Of a stretch of 37,219 nt of DNA, positions 7,498-15,813 are shown in pieces. Below the pieces are notes generated by a model that was not told the DNA's origin, searched no databases, and worked only from the letters and a program-made list of their open reading frames with translations. Made by a program: the position numbers and the translations under genes. Position 1 is the first letter of the stretch. Every line of letters begins with the position of its first letter. The DNA comes from Terriglobia bacterium (lineage in GTDB: Bacteria > Acidobacteriota > Terriglobia > Terriglobales > SCQP01), in the NCBI GenBank assembly GCA_021323595.1, contig JAJPKR010000051.1, positions 1-37,219 on the forward strand, given 5' to 3'.

Positions 7498-9435
7498 CTA
7501 CGAGCCCTGGCTCAGAGTGCCGATCGTCTGTTTCAGCAAAGACGCGTTGATCTTGATCGTGCCCTCTTTTTTCAGTTGGTCGTAGAGCTGATCGGCGAAG
7601 GCGGAAAATGCGGTCTGCTGCTTCTGCGCCAGCAGCATGTCGCGAATCCCCGGCGCTTGCTTGGCGTACTCGCCGGGCGGCGGCTGCTGGATCGAAACCA
7701 ACTGATAGACCAAATGGGTGTTGTCGGGCAGGCTGGCGACGGGACCGACCTGGCCGGGGTGGAGCGCGAAGAGCGAGGTGGCGAAGCTCGAGATCGAGCC
7801 GGCGTCGGGCAGGGAACCGTCGCTCCCCAGCGCCGGGCTGCGCTCCAGCTTCAGGTGCAGGGAAGCGGCAGCGCGTTTCAGGCCGACGCTCTGCGCCTGC
7901 TGGTGCAGATCCGCGGCCAAGGTGGCCGCCAGGCGCACGGACTGCTCCTGCTTGAAGTCGCGCTCGACCTGGTCTTGCACGGCGCTGAGCGGCTGGATCT
8001 GCCGCGGCACGATGGCCGTAACCTTGGCGAGGGCGAAGCCCGCCGGCACCTTCACCACCGGGGTGATGCCGTTCAGCGGCGCGGAGAAGATGTCGTTCTC
8101 GAACTCCTCGTTGATGCCGACGCCGGTGATGGGGTCGGTTTCGGCGAGCGGCGGCGTGGTGATGAGCTGCAGCCCCAGCGTTTTCGCCAGCTGCGGCAGC
8201 GGCGTGGTCGCCGCCTCGAGCTGCGCTTGGTTGATCGCCCGCTGCGCCTGATCGAGCGCTTGCTGCTGCTGCAATTGCCGCACGATCTGCGGCTGCACTT
8301 GCGCGAAGGAGTCGACGTGCGCCGCCTGGTGCGCCTCGACTTTGATGATCTCGAAACCGTAGGGCGTCTGAATCACGCCGCTGATTTGGCCGGGGGCAAG
8401 GCTGAAGGCCGCCTGCTCGACGGTGGGGTACATGCGCCCGCGCGTGATCCAGCCCAATTCGCCGCCTTGGCCGGCGGAGGCGTCGTCTTGCGATACCTGC
8501 TTCGCCAGGTCGGCGAAGTTGGCGCCGCCGCGCAGCTTGGCCAGGGTGGCTTCCGCCTGCTGCTTGGCCTTGGCCACGTCGGCGGCGGATTCGCCGGCGG
8601 TCTTGAAGAGGATGTGCGCCACTTGCACGCGATCGGGAAAGGTGTAGTTGGCGATATTCGCCTGGTAATACTGGCGCGCGTCGGCAGGGGTGACCTGCAC
8701 CCGCGCCGCGAACTGGGTGAGATCGGCGAGCAGCAGCTGCAGCGACCGGCGCTCCGGCGCCATGTATTTGCTCATGTTCGCCTTGTAATACGCCGCGAGC
8801 GCCGCGGGCGTGACCTTCACCTGCGCGGTGAGATCGGCCGGCTTGAGCGCCACGTAATCGAAGACGGCCTTCGCGTATTGCCGCTCGAAGGCCTGATGCA
8901 CCTCGGCGTCGCTGACGCGGACTCCGTCGGTGATCAGGTTGTACAGCTTGCGCTCGGCGACTTGATCCTTGACCTGCTGCTCGAACTGCCCCACGGTCAT
9001 CTGCTCGGCGTTTTGGACGTAGTCCTCGTAGGCGGTTTCACCCACGAACTGGCCGTTGGGGAACAACTGCGGGAGCTGCTGGCGAATGGCTGCCGCGACC
9101 TCGCTGCTGGTCGCGGTGAAGCCCATGCGCTGCGCCTCGAGGGCCAGCGCCTTCTCCATGATCATGTTCTGCAGGATGCGCTGGCCGTAGAGCGGCAGCA
9201 GCTGCGACGGCAAGGGCCCGGTCTGCTGCATCCGGCTCATCTGATTGTCGAAGTCGGTGACGGAAACCGAGCGCGGGCCGATCGTCGCCAGGAAGGTGTC
9301 GCTGCCCGGCTCGCCGGTGTTGCCGCCGCCGAGGCCGGGGATGAGGAACAGCACCATGGCGAAGCAAATGATCACCAAGATGCCGCCGAGCAACCAGCGC
9401 GCGGTCGCGTCTTTGCGGCGAAAAAAATTCAGCAT
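7498..9435 (-). CDS. PpiD/SurA-like membrane-anchored peptidyl-prolyl isomerase
   Basis: 645 residues: a positively charged N-terminus (MLNFFRRKDATARW), one membrane helix at about 14-35, then a SurA_N-like chaperone region (about 45-240). A parvulin PPIC domain starts near residue 248 (RVQVAHILFK) and ends with PYGFEIIKVE. A second chaperone-like region follows to the C-terminus. This is the architecture of PpiD, which holds newly exported proteins near the Sec translocon, so the bulk should be periplasmic. The start at 9435 is preceded by GGAG at suitable spacing. As first gene of a transcript with asd and lysC, its link to amino-acid synthesis is probably one of shared promoter rather than function. 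Confidence 0.9.
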   Translation of the reverse strand: MLNFFRRKDATARWLLGGILVIICFAMVLFLIPGLGGGNTGEPGSDTFLATIGPRSVSVTDFDNQMSRMQQTGPLPSQLLPLYGQRILQNMIMEKALALEAQRMGFTATSSEVAAAIRQQLPQLFPNGQFVGETAYEDYVQNAEQMTVGQFEQQVKDQVAERKLYNLITDGVRVSDAEVHQAFERQYAKAVFDYVALKPADLTAQVKVTPAALAAYYKANMSKYMAPERRSLQLLLADLTQFAARVQVTPADARQYYQANIANYTFPDRVQVAHILFKTAGESAADVAKAKQQAEATLAKLRGGANFADLAKQVSQDDASAGQGGELGWITRGRMYPTVEQAAFSLAPGQISGVIQTPYGFEIIKVEAHQAAHVDSFAQVQPQIVRQLQQQQALDQAQRAINQAQLEAATTPLPQLAKTLGLQLITTPPLAETDPITGVGINEEFENDIFSAPLNGITPVVKVPAGFALAKVTAIVPRQIQPLSAVQDQVERDFKQEQSVRLAATLAADLHQQAQSVGLKRAAASLHLKLERSPALGSDGSLPDAGSISSFATSLFALHPGQVGPVASLPDNTHLVYQLVSIQQPPPGEYAKQAPGIRDMLLAQKQQTAFSAFADQLYDQLKKEGTIKINASLLKQTIGTLSQGS

Positions 9436-9489
9436 GAAAGTGCTCCGCTTCGCCGCGCCTGCAGCCGGCGCAAGCGAGCGAATCTCTTT

Positions 9490-9519
9490 ATTATAGGTAG
9501 CTTTGTTTTAGGCCGCCAA
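9490..9519 (-). promoter_or_regulatory. Sigma-70-like promoter for the PPIase-asd-lysC operon
   Basis: Reading the minus strand: TTGGCG (9519-9514) and a perfect TATAAT (9495-9490) with an 18-base spacer. It sits about 55 bases before the isomerase start, in a short AT-rich island of the 145-base divergent gap shared with pheA. The -10 is excellent; the -35 matches at four of six positions. Confidence 0.6.
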
Positions 9520-9580
9520 CGGCGGCGGCAAAGTTCGGTACACTGAGCCCTCTTGCCGGCGGGGAGGGCCGCGGAGGCGC

Positions 9581-10390
9581 ATGCGCATCGCAATTCAAGG
9601 CGAGCGGGGCTCGTTCAGCGACGAGGCGGCGCGCCGGCTGCTTGCGCGCCCGCGGCTGGTTTGCCTGCCGAACTTCGAGGAAGTCTTTCGGGCCCTGGCC
9701 GGCCGCCAGGCCGATGCCGCCGTCGTGCCGATCGAAAACACCTTAGCGGGCTCGGTCGGAGCCAATTACGATCTGCTGCGCCGCGAGTCGGTATGGATCG
9801 CCGGGGAAACGCGCGTGCGCATCGCCCATCAGCTCATGGCCGCGCCCGGCGTCGCCCTCGCGCAAATCCGGCGCGTGCTCTCGCATCCCGTCGCCCTCGA
9901 ACAATGCCGCAAATTCCTCGCCCGCCACCGCACGTGGGAGGTGGTGCCCTTTTATGACACCGCAGGCAGCGCCAAGCACGTGATGGCGAACCGTCCGGAC
10001 GATACCGCCGCGATCGCCAGCCTGGCGGCGGCGCGCGAATACGGCGCGCGCATCCTGAGCCGCGGCATCGAAGACGACAAGAAGAACTTCACGCGCTTCG
10101 TTCTGCTCTATCGCGAGCGGCGGGCGGTTCCGGGCGCCAATAAAATCTCGATCGTTTTCACGACCCGGGACCGCCCGGGAGCCCTCTTTCGTGCCTTGGC
10201 CGTCTTTGCGCTGCGCGACCTCAGCTTGACGCGTATCGAATCCCGCCCCATCACCGGCCGGCCTTGGGAATATCATTTTTATTTGGACTTCCTGGGGCAT
10301 CTCAATGAAAAACGGGTGCAAAACGCCCTGGCGCACCTCGGCGAGCTGGCCGAGGAGGTCAAGGTTCTGGGGTGGTATCGGCAGACTTGA
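9581..10390 (+). CDS. pheA: Prephenate dehydratase
   Basis: Converts prephenate to phenylpyruvate, committing chorismate to phenylalanine. 269 residues. The catalytic periplasmic-binding-protein-like fold starts at once (IAIQGERGSFSDEAA) and contains VVPIENTLAGSV and the TRF motif in KKNFTRFVLL (Thr171-Phe173). A C-terminal ACT domain (about 185-265) carries the ESRP motif at 220-223, the phenylalanine-binding feedback site. No chorismate mutase domain is fused, so it is the monofunctional form. A GGAGG lies just before the ATG. It diverges from the asd-lysC operon and is followed by lon on the same strand. Confidence 0.96.
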   Translation: MRIAIQGERGSFSDEAARRLLARPRLVCLPNFEEVFRALAGRQADAAVVPIENTLAGSVGANYDLLRRESVWIAGETRVRIAHQLMAAPGVALAQIRRVLSHPVALEQCRKFLARHRTWEVVPFYDTAGSAKHVMANRPDDTAAIASLAAAREYGARILSRGIEDDKKNFTRFVLLYRERRAVPGANKISIVFTTRDRPGALFRALAVFALRDLSLTRIESRPITGRPWEYHFYLDFLGHLNEKRVQNALAHLGELAEEVKVLGWYRQT

Positions 10391-10412
10391 GCTTGACATC
10401 ATCAACTTTTAT

Positions 10413-10430
10413 GCTTAGCCTTTACTAAGC
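10413..10430 (+). promoter_or_regulatory. Inverted repeat in the lon leader
   Basis: GCTTAG-CCTTTA-CTAAGC, a perfect 6-base inverted repeat with a 6-base centre, lies between a TTGACA at 10393-10398 and the AGGGG ribosome site at 10431-10435 of lon. With a 17-base spacer the -10 would be TAGCCT (10416-10421), inside the repeat, so a bound regulator could block transcription. It matches neither the CIRCE nor the HAIR heat-shock operator. It could instead be a small leader hairpin. Confidence 0.4.
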
Positions 10431-10439
10431 AGGGGATTC

Positions 10440-12854
10440 ATGTCAACAACTCCAAACGTCAAGCTGCCGGATTTTCCGGCTGTTCTGCCGGCTTTGCCGG
10501 TGCGCGACACGGTTCTGTTTCCCCACGCGGTGTTGCCGTTGACGGTCGGGCGCCAGTCCTCGATCAATTTGGTCAACTCGCTGGGAGAAGAGAAGCTGAT
10601 TTGGGTGGTGGCGCAGCGGGACGCCCACGTGGACAACCCGCAGCCGGCCGACATGTGTTCGGTAGGCACGATCGCGCTCGTGCACAAGATCGTGCGCATG
10701 CCCAATCAGAGCTTGTTCATCTTCACCGAAGGCCTGATGCGGGCCAAGGTGCGCAACTGGGTGCAGACCGAGCCCTATTTGCGCGCGGAACTCGAAGAAC
10801 TGCCCGAGATTCCGGCGCCGGCCGAGACCGCGATCGAGGCGCTGCAGCGCAATGTGGTCGCGCTGTTTCAGCAGGTGGTGGCGCTGTCGCCGACGCTTTC
10901 CGACGAGCTGCAGACGCTGGTGCTGAGCATCGAGGAGCCGGGGCGGCTGGCGGATTTCATCGCCTCGTCGCTGCCGTCGCTCTCGACCAAGGACCGGCAG
11001 GAATTGCTGGAGACGCCCAAGATCGCCGAGCGGCTGGAGGCGGTGAACCGGCATCTCACGCGCGAGCTGCAGGTGCAGCAGTTGCGGTCGAAGATCCAGA
11101 CCGAAGTGCAAGATCAAGTGCAGCAGTCGCAGCGCGAGTACTACTTGCGCGAACAGCTCAAGGCGATTCAGAAGGAGCTGGGCGAAGGCGACGAGAACCA
11201 GCGCGACATCGAGGAGCTGCGGCAAAAGATCGAGGCCGCAGGCATGCCCGAGGAGGTCAAGACCGAGGCGCTGCGGGAGTTGCAGCGGCTGAGCCGGATG
11301 TCGCCGGCGGCGGCCGATTATTCAGTGACCCGCAACTATATCGAGTGGCTGGCGGTGCTGCCCTGGAGCAAGGGCTCGGCGCAGGAGATCGATCTGGCCA
11401 AGGCGGCGGCGATCCTCGATGAGGACCACTACGATCTCGAAAAGGTCAAGGAGCGCATCCTCGACTATCTCGCCGTGCGGCGGCTGCGGCCGACGATGAA
11501 GGGGCCGATCTTGTGCTTCGTGGGGCCGCCGGGCGTGGGCAAGACCTCGCTGGGCCGCTCGATCGCGCGGGCGCTCGGCCGCAAGTTCTTCCGCCTGTCG
11601 CTGGGCGGGGTGCATGACGAGGCGGAGATTCGCGGGCACCGGCGCACGTATATCGGCGCGCTGCCGGGGCAGATCATCCAGGGCATTCGCCGCGCCGGCA
11701 CCAACGACCCGGTGTTCATGCTGGACGAAGTGGACAAGATCGGACGCGATTTCCGCGGCGATCCCACCTCGGCGCTGCTGGAGGTACTCGATCCCGAGCA
11801 GAACTTCAGCTTCCGCGACAACTATCTGGACGTGCCCTTCGATCTGTCGAAGGTCCTGTTCATCACCACCGCCAACATGCTCGACACGATTCCCGAGCCG
11901 ATGCGCGACCGCATGGAGACGATCGAGCTGAGCGGCTACACCGAAGAGGAGAAGCTGCACATCGCGTTCCGCTACCTGATTCCCAAGCAAGTGGAGGAGA
12001 ACGGGGTGGCGAAAGACCGCATCGTCTTCGAGGAGGAGGCGGTGCGGCGGCTGGTGCGCAACTACACCCGCGAAGCGGGCGTGCGCAACCTCGAGCGCGA
12101 GATCGGCACGGTGGTGCGCAAATACGCGCGCCGCGTCGCCGAGCGGCAGGCCGACGCGCCGCTGACGGTGACGCCCGACGTGGTGCGCGAGTTCTTGGGC
12201 GGGCCGAAGGTGCGGGTGGAGACCGAAATCGCCGAGCGCACGCGGCGCCCGGGGGTGGCGGTGGGCTTGGCCTGGACGCCGACCGGCGGCGACGTGCTCT
12301 TCATCGAGGCCAACAAGATGAGGGGCGGCAAGGGATTCACGATGACCGGCCATCTCGGCCAAGTCATGCAGGAGTCCATGCAGGCGGCGCTGACTTGGGT
12401 GCGTTCCCACGCCGCCGAACTCGGCATCGCCGAGGATTTCTTCAAGGATCACGACCTGCACATCCACGTGCCGGCGGGCGCGATCCCCAAGGACGGTCCT
12501 TCGGCCGGCATCACCATGGCGACGGCGCTGGCCTCGCTGCTCACCGACAAGCCGGTGCGGGCGCGTCTGGCGATGACCGGCGAGCTGACGCTCTCCGGCG
12601 ACGTGCTGCCGATCGGCGGGGTGAAAGAAAAGGTGCTGGCGGCCAAGCGCGCCGGAATCGAGCAGGTGATCCTGCCGGCGGAAAACCGCCAGCAAGTCGA
12701 GGAAGACCTCAAGCCGGAGCAACTGCAGGGCATCGAGGTGCACTATGTCCGGCGCATGGAGGAGGTGTTGAAGCTGGCGCTGCCGGAGACCGAGAGCCAG
12801 CGCCGCGACGACGAACGCGAGAAAGAGGCCGTGCTCGAGCACCAGCCGGCGTGA
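10440..12854 (+). CDS. lon: ATP-dependent Lon protease
   Basis: Cytosolic AAA+ serine protease that degrades misfolded and regulatory proteins. 804 residues with the usual order. The LON substrate domain runs from about 15 to 210 ([17 protein letters not shown]), followed by a coiled-coil segment. The AAA+ domain has Walker [10 protein letters not shown] near 362 and Walker [13 protein letters not shown]. The protease domain has the Ser-Lys dyad at Ser688 ([14 protein letters not shown]) and Lys731 ([12 protein letters not shown]), 43 residues apart as in other LonA proteins. The charged C-terminal tail (about 20 residues) is family-variable. The ATG at 10440 follows AGGGG. It lies 49 bases after pheA with its own probable promoter region. 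Confidence 0.98.
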   Translation: MSTTPNVKLPDFPAVLPALPVRDTVLFPHAVLPLTVGRQSSINLVNSLGEEKLIWVVAQRDAHVDNPQPADMCSVGTIALVHKIVRMPNQSLFIFTEGLMRAKVRNWVQTEPYLRAELEELPEIPAPAETAIEALQRNVVALFQQVVALSPTLSDELQTLVLSIEEPGRLADFIASSLPSLSTKDRQELLETPKIAERLEAVNRHLTRELQVQQLRSKIQTEVQDQVQQSQREYYLREQLKAIQKELGEGDENQRDIEELRQKIEAAGMPEEVKTEALRELQRLSRMSPAAADYSVTRNYIEWLAVLPWSKGSAQEIDLAKAAAILDEDHYDLEKVKERILDYLAVRRLRPTMKGPILCFVGPPGVGKTSLGRSIARALGRKFFRLSLGGVHDEAEIRGHRRTYIGALPGQIIQGIRRAGTNDPVFMLDEVDKIGRDFRGDPTSALLEVLDPEQNFSFRDNYLDVPFDLSKVLFITTANMLDTIPEPMRDRMETIELSGYTEEEKLHIAFRYLIPKQVEENGVAKDRIVFEEEAVRRLVRNYTREAGVRNLEREIGTVVRKYARRVAERQADAPLTVTPDVVREFLGGPKVRVETEIAERTRRPGVAVGLAWTPTGGDVLFIEANKMRGGKGFTMTGHLGQVMQESMQAALTWVRSHAAELGIAEDFFKDHDLHIHVPAGAIPKDGPSAGITMATALASLLTDKPVRARLAMTGELTLSGDVLPIGGVKEKVLAAKRAGIEQVILPAENRQQVEEDLKPEQLQGIEVHYVRRMEEVLKLALPETESQRRDDEREKEAVLEHQPA

Positions 12855-12903
12855 GCGCGATGCTAACCGGGGCGCGGATGCGGGCGGCTAGGCGCGGGGC
12901 GGC

Positions 12904-13944
12904 TTACGCGTTCTGACCGGCGGCAGGGGCATCGGCGACATGACCGGGCTGGCCGTCGGCGGTGAACGGCGCGCTGGCCGCTTCGTTGCGCAGGTAGCCG
13001 AGCGCGGCGGTTTGGCCGTCGGCGAGCGGCGCGGCGCTGGTGACTTCGCCGACTTCGCGATCGGCGGCGACGATCTTGGCGCCGGCGGCGACGGGGCCGG
13101 CGAAGCGCAGCCGCCGCAGTTGGCGATGCACGGCGCCGCGGGCGCGCACGCGCTCGACGATCTCTTGCCCCACGTAACAACCTTTAGCCAAACCCACGGC
13201 CGCAAACAGTCCGGTTTCGGGCGCGAGGTCGGTCGGGCGCAGATCCAGGCCGGGGCGGGCCACGCCGCCGGCGATGCGCTGCCGCTCTTGCGCCTCGGCG
13301 CCGGCCGGCTGGGCGACGGCGGCGAGGCGCGACCATAGCCCACCCGCCGAGGTGCCGCCTACCAAGATCTCGAACGTTACAATTCCGCCCCACACCCAGC
13401 GCAGGACGCGCGCGGTGATGCCCGGCTGAAACGTCGTTTCCGTCCACGTCCCCGCGGCCGTGGGGAGGTTGACGGGGCCAAGGCGGCCCAGCGCCGCTTC
13501 CGCCTCCGGCCCGCACACCCCCAAAGAGATGCCCTCATCGGTGCGATCGGCGATTTCGACCTGAGCGCGAAAGACGTAGCGGCGCAATTGCGCCGCCAGG
13601 TCGCCGGCCGCGCTCTGGTCGCAGAGCAGCAAGAAGCCGTCGTTGGCGGCGGCGACGACGTCGAAATAGCTCAGCACCCGGCCCTTCGGATCGAGGAAGA
13701 AGGACGGCGTCGCCCGCCCCGGCGCCAGGTCGCGCACGTTGGCGCTGATGATGCCGTTGAGCCATTTCCGGGCTTCCGGACCGGTGACCGCAAGCCGGGC
13801 GCGCCAGCTCCAATCGCACAGCGCGGCGGCCCAAAAGGGGTCGGCTACCTCATGGGGAAAGCGCAAAGCCGTCTGTGCGCCCCGGTAGTCCCCGATTGCG
13901 GCGCCCGCGCCGGTGAAAAGCGCGAGCAGCGGACTTTCTTTCAT
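12904..13944 (-). CDS. ygfZ: YgfZ/GcvT-like folate-binding protein
   Basis: 346 residues of the aminomethyltransferase-like folate-binding family, needed for repair or assembly of certain Fe-S enzymes. The diagnostic motif KGCYVGQE is at residues 254-261, with the conserved cysteine. The N-terminal half shows LAVTGPEARKWLNGIISANV and FFLDPKGRVLSYFDVV, typical of YgfZ rather than true GcvT. The frame is open upstream to 14316, but that extension is low-complexity and the ATG at 13944 fits family N-termini. It converges on lon, 49 bases from its stop. Confidence 0.9.
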   Translation of the reverse strand: MKESPLLALFTGAGAAIGDYRGAQTALRFPHEVADPFWAAALCDWSWRARLAVTGPEARKWLNGIISANVRDLAPGRATPSFFLDPKGRVLSYFDVVAAANDGFLLLCDQSAAGDLAAQLRRYVFRAQVEIADRTDEGISLGVCGPEAEAALGRLGPVNLPTAAGTWTETTFQPGITARVLRWVWGGIVTFEILVGGTSAGGLWSRLAAVAQPAGAEAQERQRIAGGVARPGLDLRPTDLAPETGLFAAVGLAKGCYVGQEIVERVRARGAVHRQLRRLRFAGPVAAGAKIVAADREVGEVTSAAPLADGQTAALGYLRNEAASAPFTADGQPGHVADAPAAGQNA

Positions 13945-14266
13945 GCCATCAGAATAGCTTCCGCGGCCAGAGCCAGAGCGGGAAACCGGTTCAGAAAGAG
14001 GACTGGGCCAAGGCTCGCCAATTCGCGATTTGCTCCCGCTTCGGGAAAAGTTTGCGAGCTGCGGCGGCGGGGCGGGCGTGCCGGCGCGAGTGGATGGCGC
14101 GGGGGCGGAGCGGCACGTTGGGCTAACTCCCTCCATTTGCGGCTGCCCGCGGGCCGTGGCGCGCCGGGTTTGCACGCGCCGACGGCCAGGCACGCAGGGG
14201 CGGGATTGGCGGGCGACGTGCACCGTCGAAGGCATAACCGAATTTGTGGGGTGGTGAGCAAAGAAA
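13945..14266. other. Divergent intergenic region, no gene seen
   Basis: This 322-base gap separates the divergent ygfZ and sigma-like genes. Open frames crossing it have arginine/alanine-rich low-complexity translations and no ribosome sites. No clear -35/-10 pair or RNA gene was found. Confidence 0.5.
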
Positions 14267-14737
14267 ATGGGCGCCAAGGCACACGCGCTGAATCCGTCGA
14301 ATCCCTCCAACCGCAAAACGCGGGCGCCGCTGCCGCCGGGTCCCTGGGAGCAGGCCTATCGCGATCACTGGAGTTTCGCGTATCGCCTGGCCCAAGCGCT
14401 TTCGAAGGGCGATGCGGCGTCGGCGCGGCGCTTGGCCGCCGGCGCGTTCTGCGAGGCGGCGCGGCAGGGCTCGAGCGAGGGCGCGGCCAATATCGCGCAG
14501 CGCTGGGCCGCGGCCTGCCTGGCGCTCGCCAACCCGGCGGCGGAGGCCATGCCGTTGCTCGTCGGCGCGCGCGCGTTGCCGCGGCAACAGCAGGCGGCCT
14601 TCTTGGCCTTCGACATTTGCGGCATCGAGGCGCGGCAAGCCGCGGCCATCGCCGGCGCCAGCGCGGCGGAGTTCGGCCGCCTGCTGCTGCAGGCGCGGCT
14701 GGCGCTGCGCGGCGCCTTGCGCTCCGCCGCCTCGTAA
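14267..14737 (+). CDS. Degenerate ECF-sigma-like / sigma region 4-like protein
   Basis: 156 residues. The segment WEQAYRDHWSFAYRLAQALSKGDAASARRLAAGAFCEAAR resembles ECF sigma region 2 but lacks the acidic -10-binding face. The C-terminal half (about 95-152), ending EFGRLLLQARLALRGAL, has the pattern of sigma region 4: LPRQQQAAFLAFDICGIEAR, a short turn, then a recognition-like helix. The linker is shorter than usual, so this is either an atypical, possibly inactive sigma factor or a regulator derived from one. This is a family-pattern call by eye, not certain. There is no strong ribosome site; GGTGG lies about 11 bases upstream. No anti-sigma gene is adjacent. Confidence 0.6.
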   Translation: MGAKAHALNPSNPSNRKTRAPLPPGPWEQAYRDHWSFAYRLAQALSKGDAASARRLAAGAFCEAARQGSSEGAANIAQRWAAACLALANPAAEAMPLLVGARALPRQQQAAFLAFDICGIEARQAAAIAGASAAEFGRLLLQARLALRGALRSAAS

Positions 14738-15334
14738 ATTCGCGCTTTCCGGAAAGCCTGCGGCGCTCCGCGCTCGCCCGCCGGGCTGGTCTGCACCGAT
14801 GAGCGGCAGATCTCCTTCCGTGAGGCAATGCGCGAGCGGATGCGCCCTTCACCGCCGACGCGCGCCGCCAGCCGGCGCAGCGGCGCTACGCCCGCCGCGG
14901 GCGTTCTTCGCGGCCCAATCGACGCGGCCGCGGCGATTTCCCGCGGTGCTGGGGCTGCGGCCACCGCTGCCGTGGCCGCCACCTAAACTGCCAGCGCGGA
15001 ACAAAGCACGTGCGACAGTGTGATGGCAACTCGCCTCCGGCCTTGCCGGAGCGCGCCGCGTATCCGGAACAGGCCGGTCGCCCGAATTCAGTGAATTTGC
15101 GGGCCACGACTCACCGGAGCAGGCGAACAACGGGGGCCGGGCTGTGGCGAGTTCCAGATGACCTAAGGCGAGGCGCCGCCGGGACGCCAGCGGCCGTGAG
15201 GGGGGCTAAGCGAGTCGCCAGAGCGGGCGCTGGTGCGGATAAGTCATTACCCCACGTGTGGGTGGTGACCAGGATGATACTTGACGACCTATCGCGCGTC
15301 GAAAATCGTCCCGTGCTGACAGGAGGACATCGCG
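14738..15334. other. Intergenic leader of RHS locus 1
   Basis: 597 bases with no convincing gene. Two palindromes stand out: GCTTTCCGGAAAGC (14744-14757), seven bases after the sigma-like gene stop, and AATTCA-G-TGAATT (15085-15097), an AT-rich operator-like site. A TTGACG at 15281-15286 could be a -35 for the RHS gene, but no good -10 follows. Short reverse-strand frames here have low-complexity translations. Confidence 0.5.
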
Positions 15335-15808
15335 GTGGCAACCCACCGCGTTCATCGCGCGATCGGCACGGCACTTCTTATGTTCCTCGTCTGGGCAGCG
15401 GCCGCCGGATTTGCGGCAGCCCAGGCCACGCCTGGCGCCCCCCCGTTTAGCTCGCTGGCGCAGGTACCTGAGGGCCACCTCGATCTCGCTGACCTCAACA
15501 TTCACTCGATTTACCCGGTGCTGCTCAAGGGCGGCCTCATCCCGTTCGACTTCCGGCTCACGTCGAATTCCCTGGTGAGCAGCCCCGCTGGCGGCGCATG
15601 GTCGGCGGGAGCGACGCTCGTTTACAACGCTGGCGCCGCCGTGGGCGAAGCCTTCCCCAACCGAACGGTGCAGGCACTCTGCCCCGGCGAGAAGAGCACC
15701 TGCGTGACCTATGGGACGTGTACCTGGGTCAACGAGTACAGCCAGTGGGAATACGACGATCGGCTTGGCACGCCGCACCCGCTTCAGGCCGGCACCGTCT
15801 ACGGCTGA
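15335..15808 (+). CDS. Exported RHS N-terminal fragment
   Basis: 157 residues starting at GTG 15335 behind a perfect AGGAGG (15321-15326). It has a Sec signal peptide (about 1-30, hydrophobic GTALLMFLVWAAAAGFAAAQ). The mature part (LADLNIHSIYPVLLKGGLIPFDFRLTSNS, CTWVNEYSQWEYDDRLGTPHP) looks like the N-terminal beta-rich region of exported RHS/YD-repeat proteins, but the frame stops at TGA 15806-15808 before any YD repeat. Six bases later the RHS C-terminal half begins in another frame. A normal RHS gene would have kilobases of YD repeats between these parts. This therefore looks like the 5' end of a gene that lost its middle, or an assembly collapse. The relation to RHS proteins is by pattern. 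Confidence 0.75.
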   Translation: MATHRVHRAIGTALLMFLVWAAAAGFAAAQATPGAPPFSSLAQVPEGHLDLADLNIHSIYPVLLKGGLIPFDFRLTSNSLVSSPAGGAWSAGATLVYNAGAAVGEAFPNRTVQALCPGEKSTCVTYGTCTWVNEYSQWEYDDRLGTPHPLQAGTVYG

Positions 15809-15813
15809 ATTCG

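Noticed and set aside
7489-9546. A 685-codon plus-strand frame opposite the prolyl isomerase gene
   Set aside because: It has biased composition and no domain, while the minus-strand frame has a membrane anchor and a PPIC domain.
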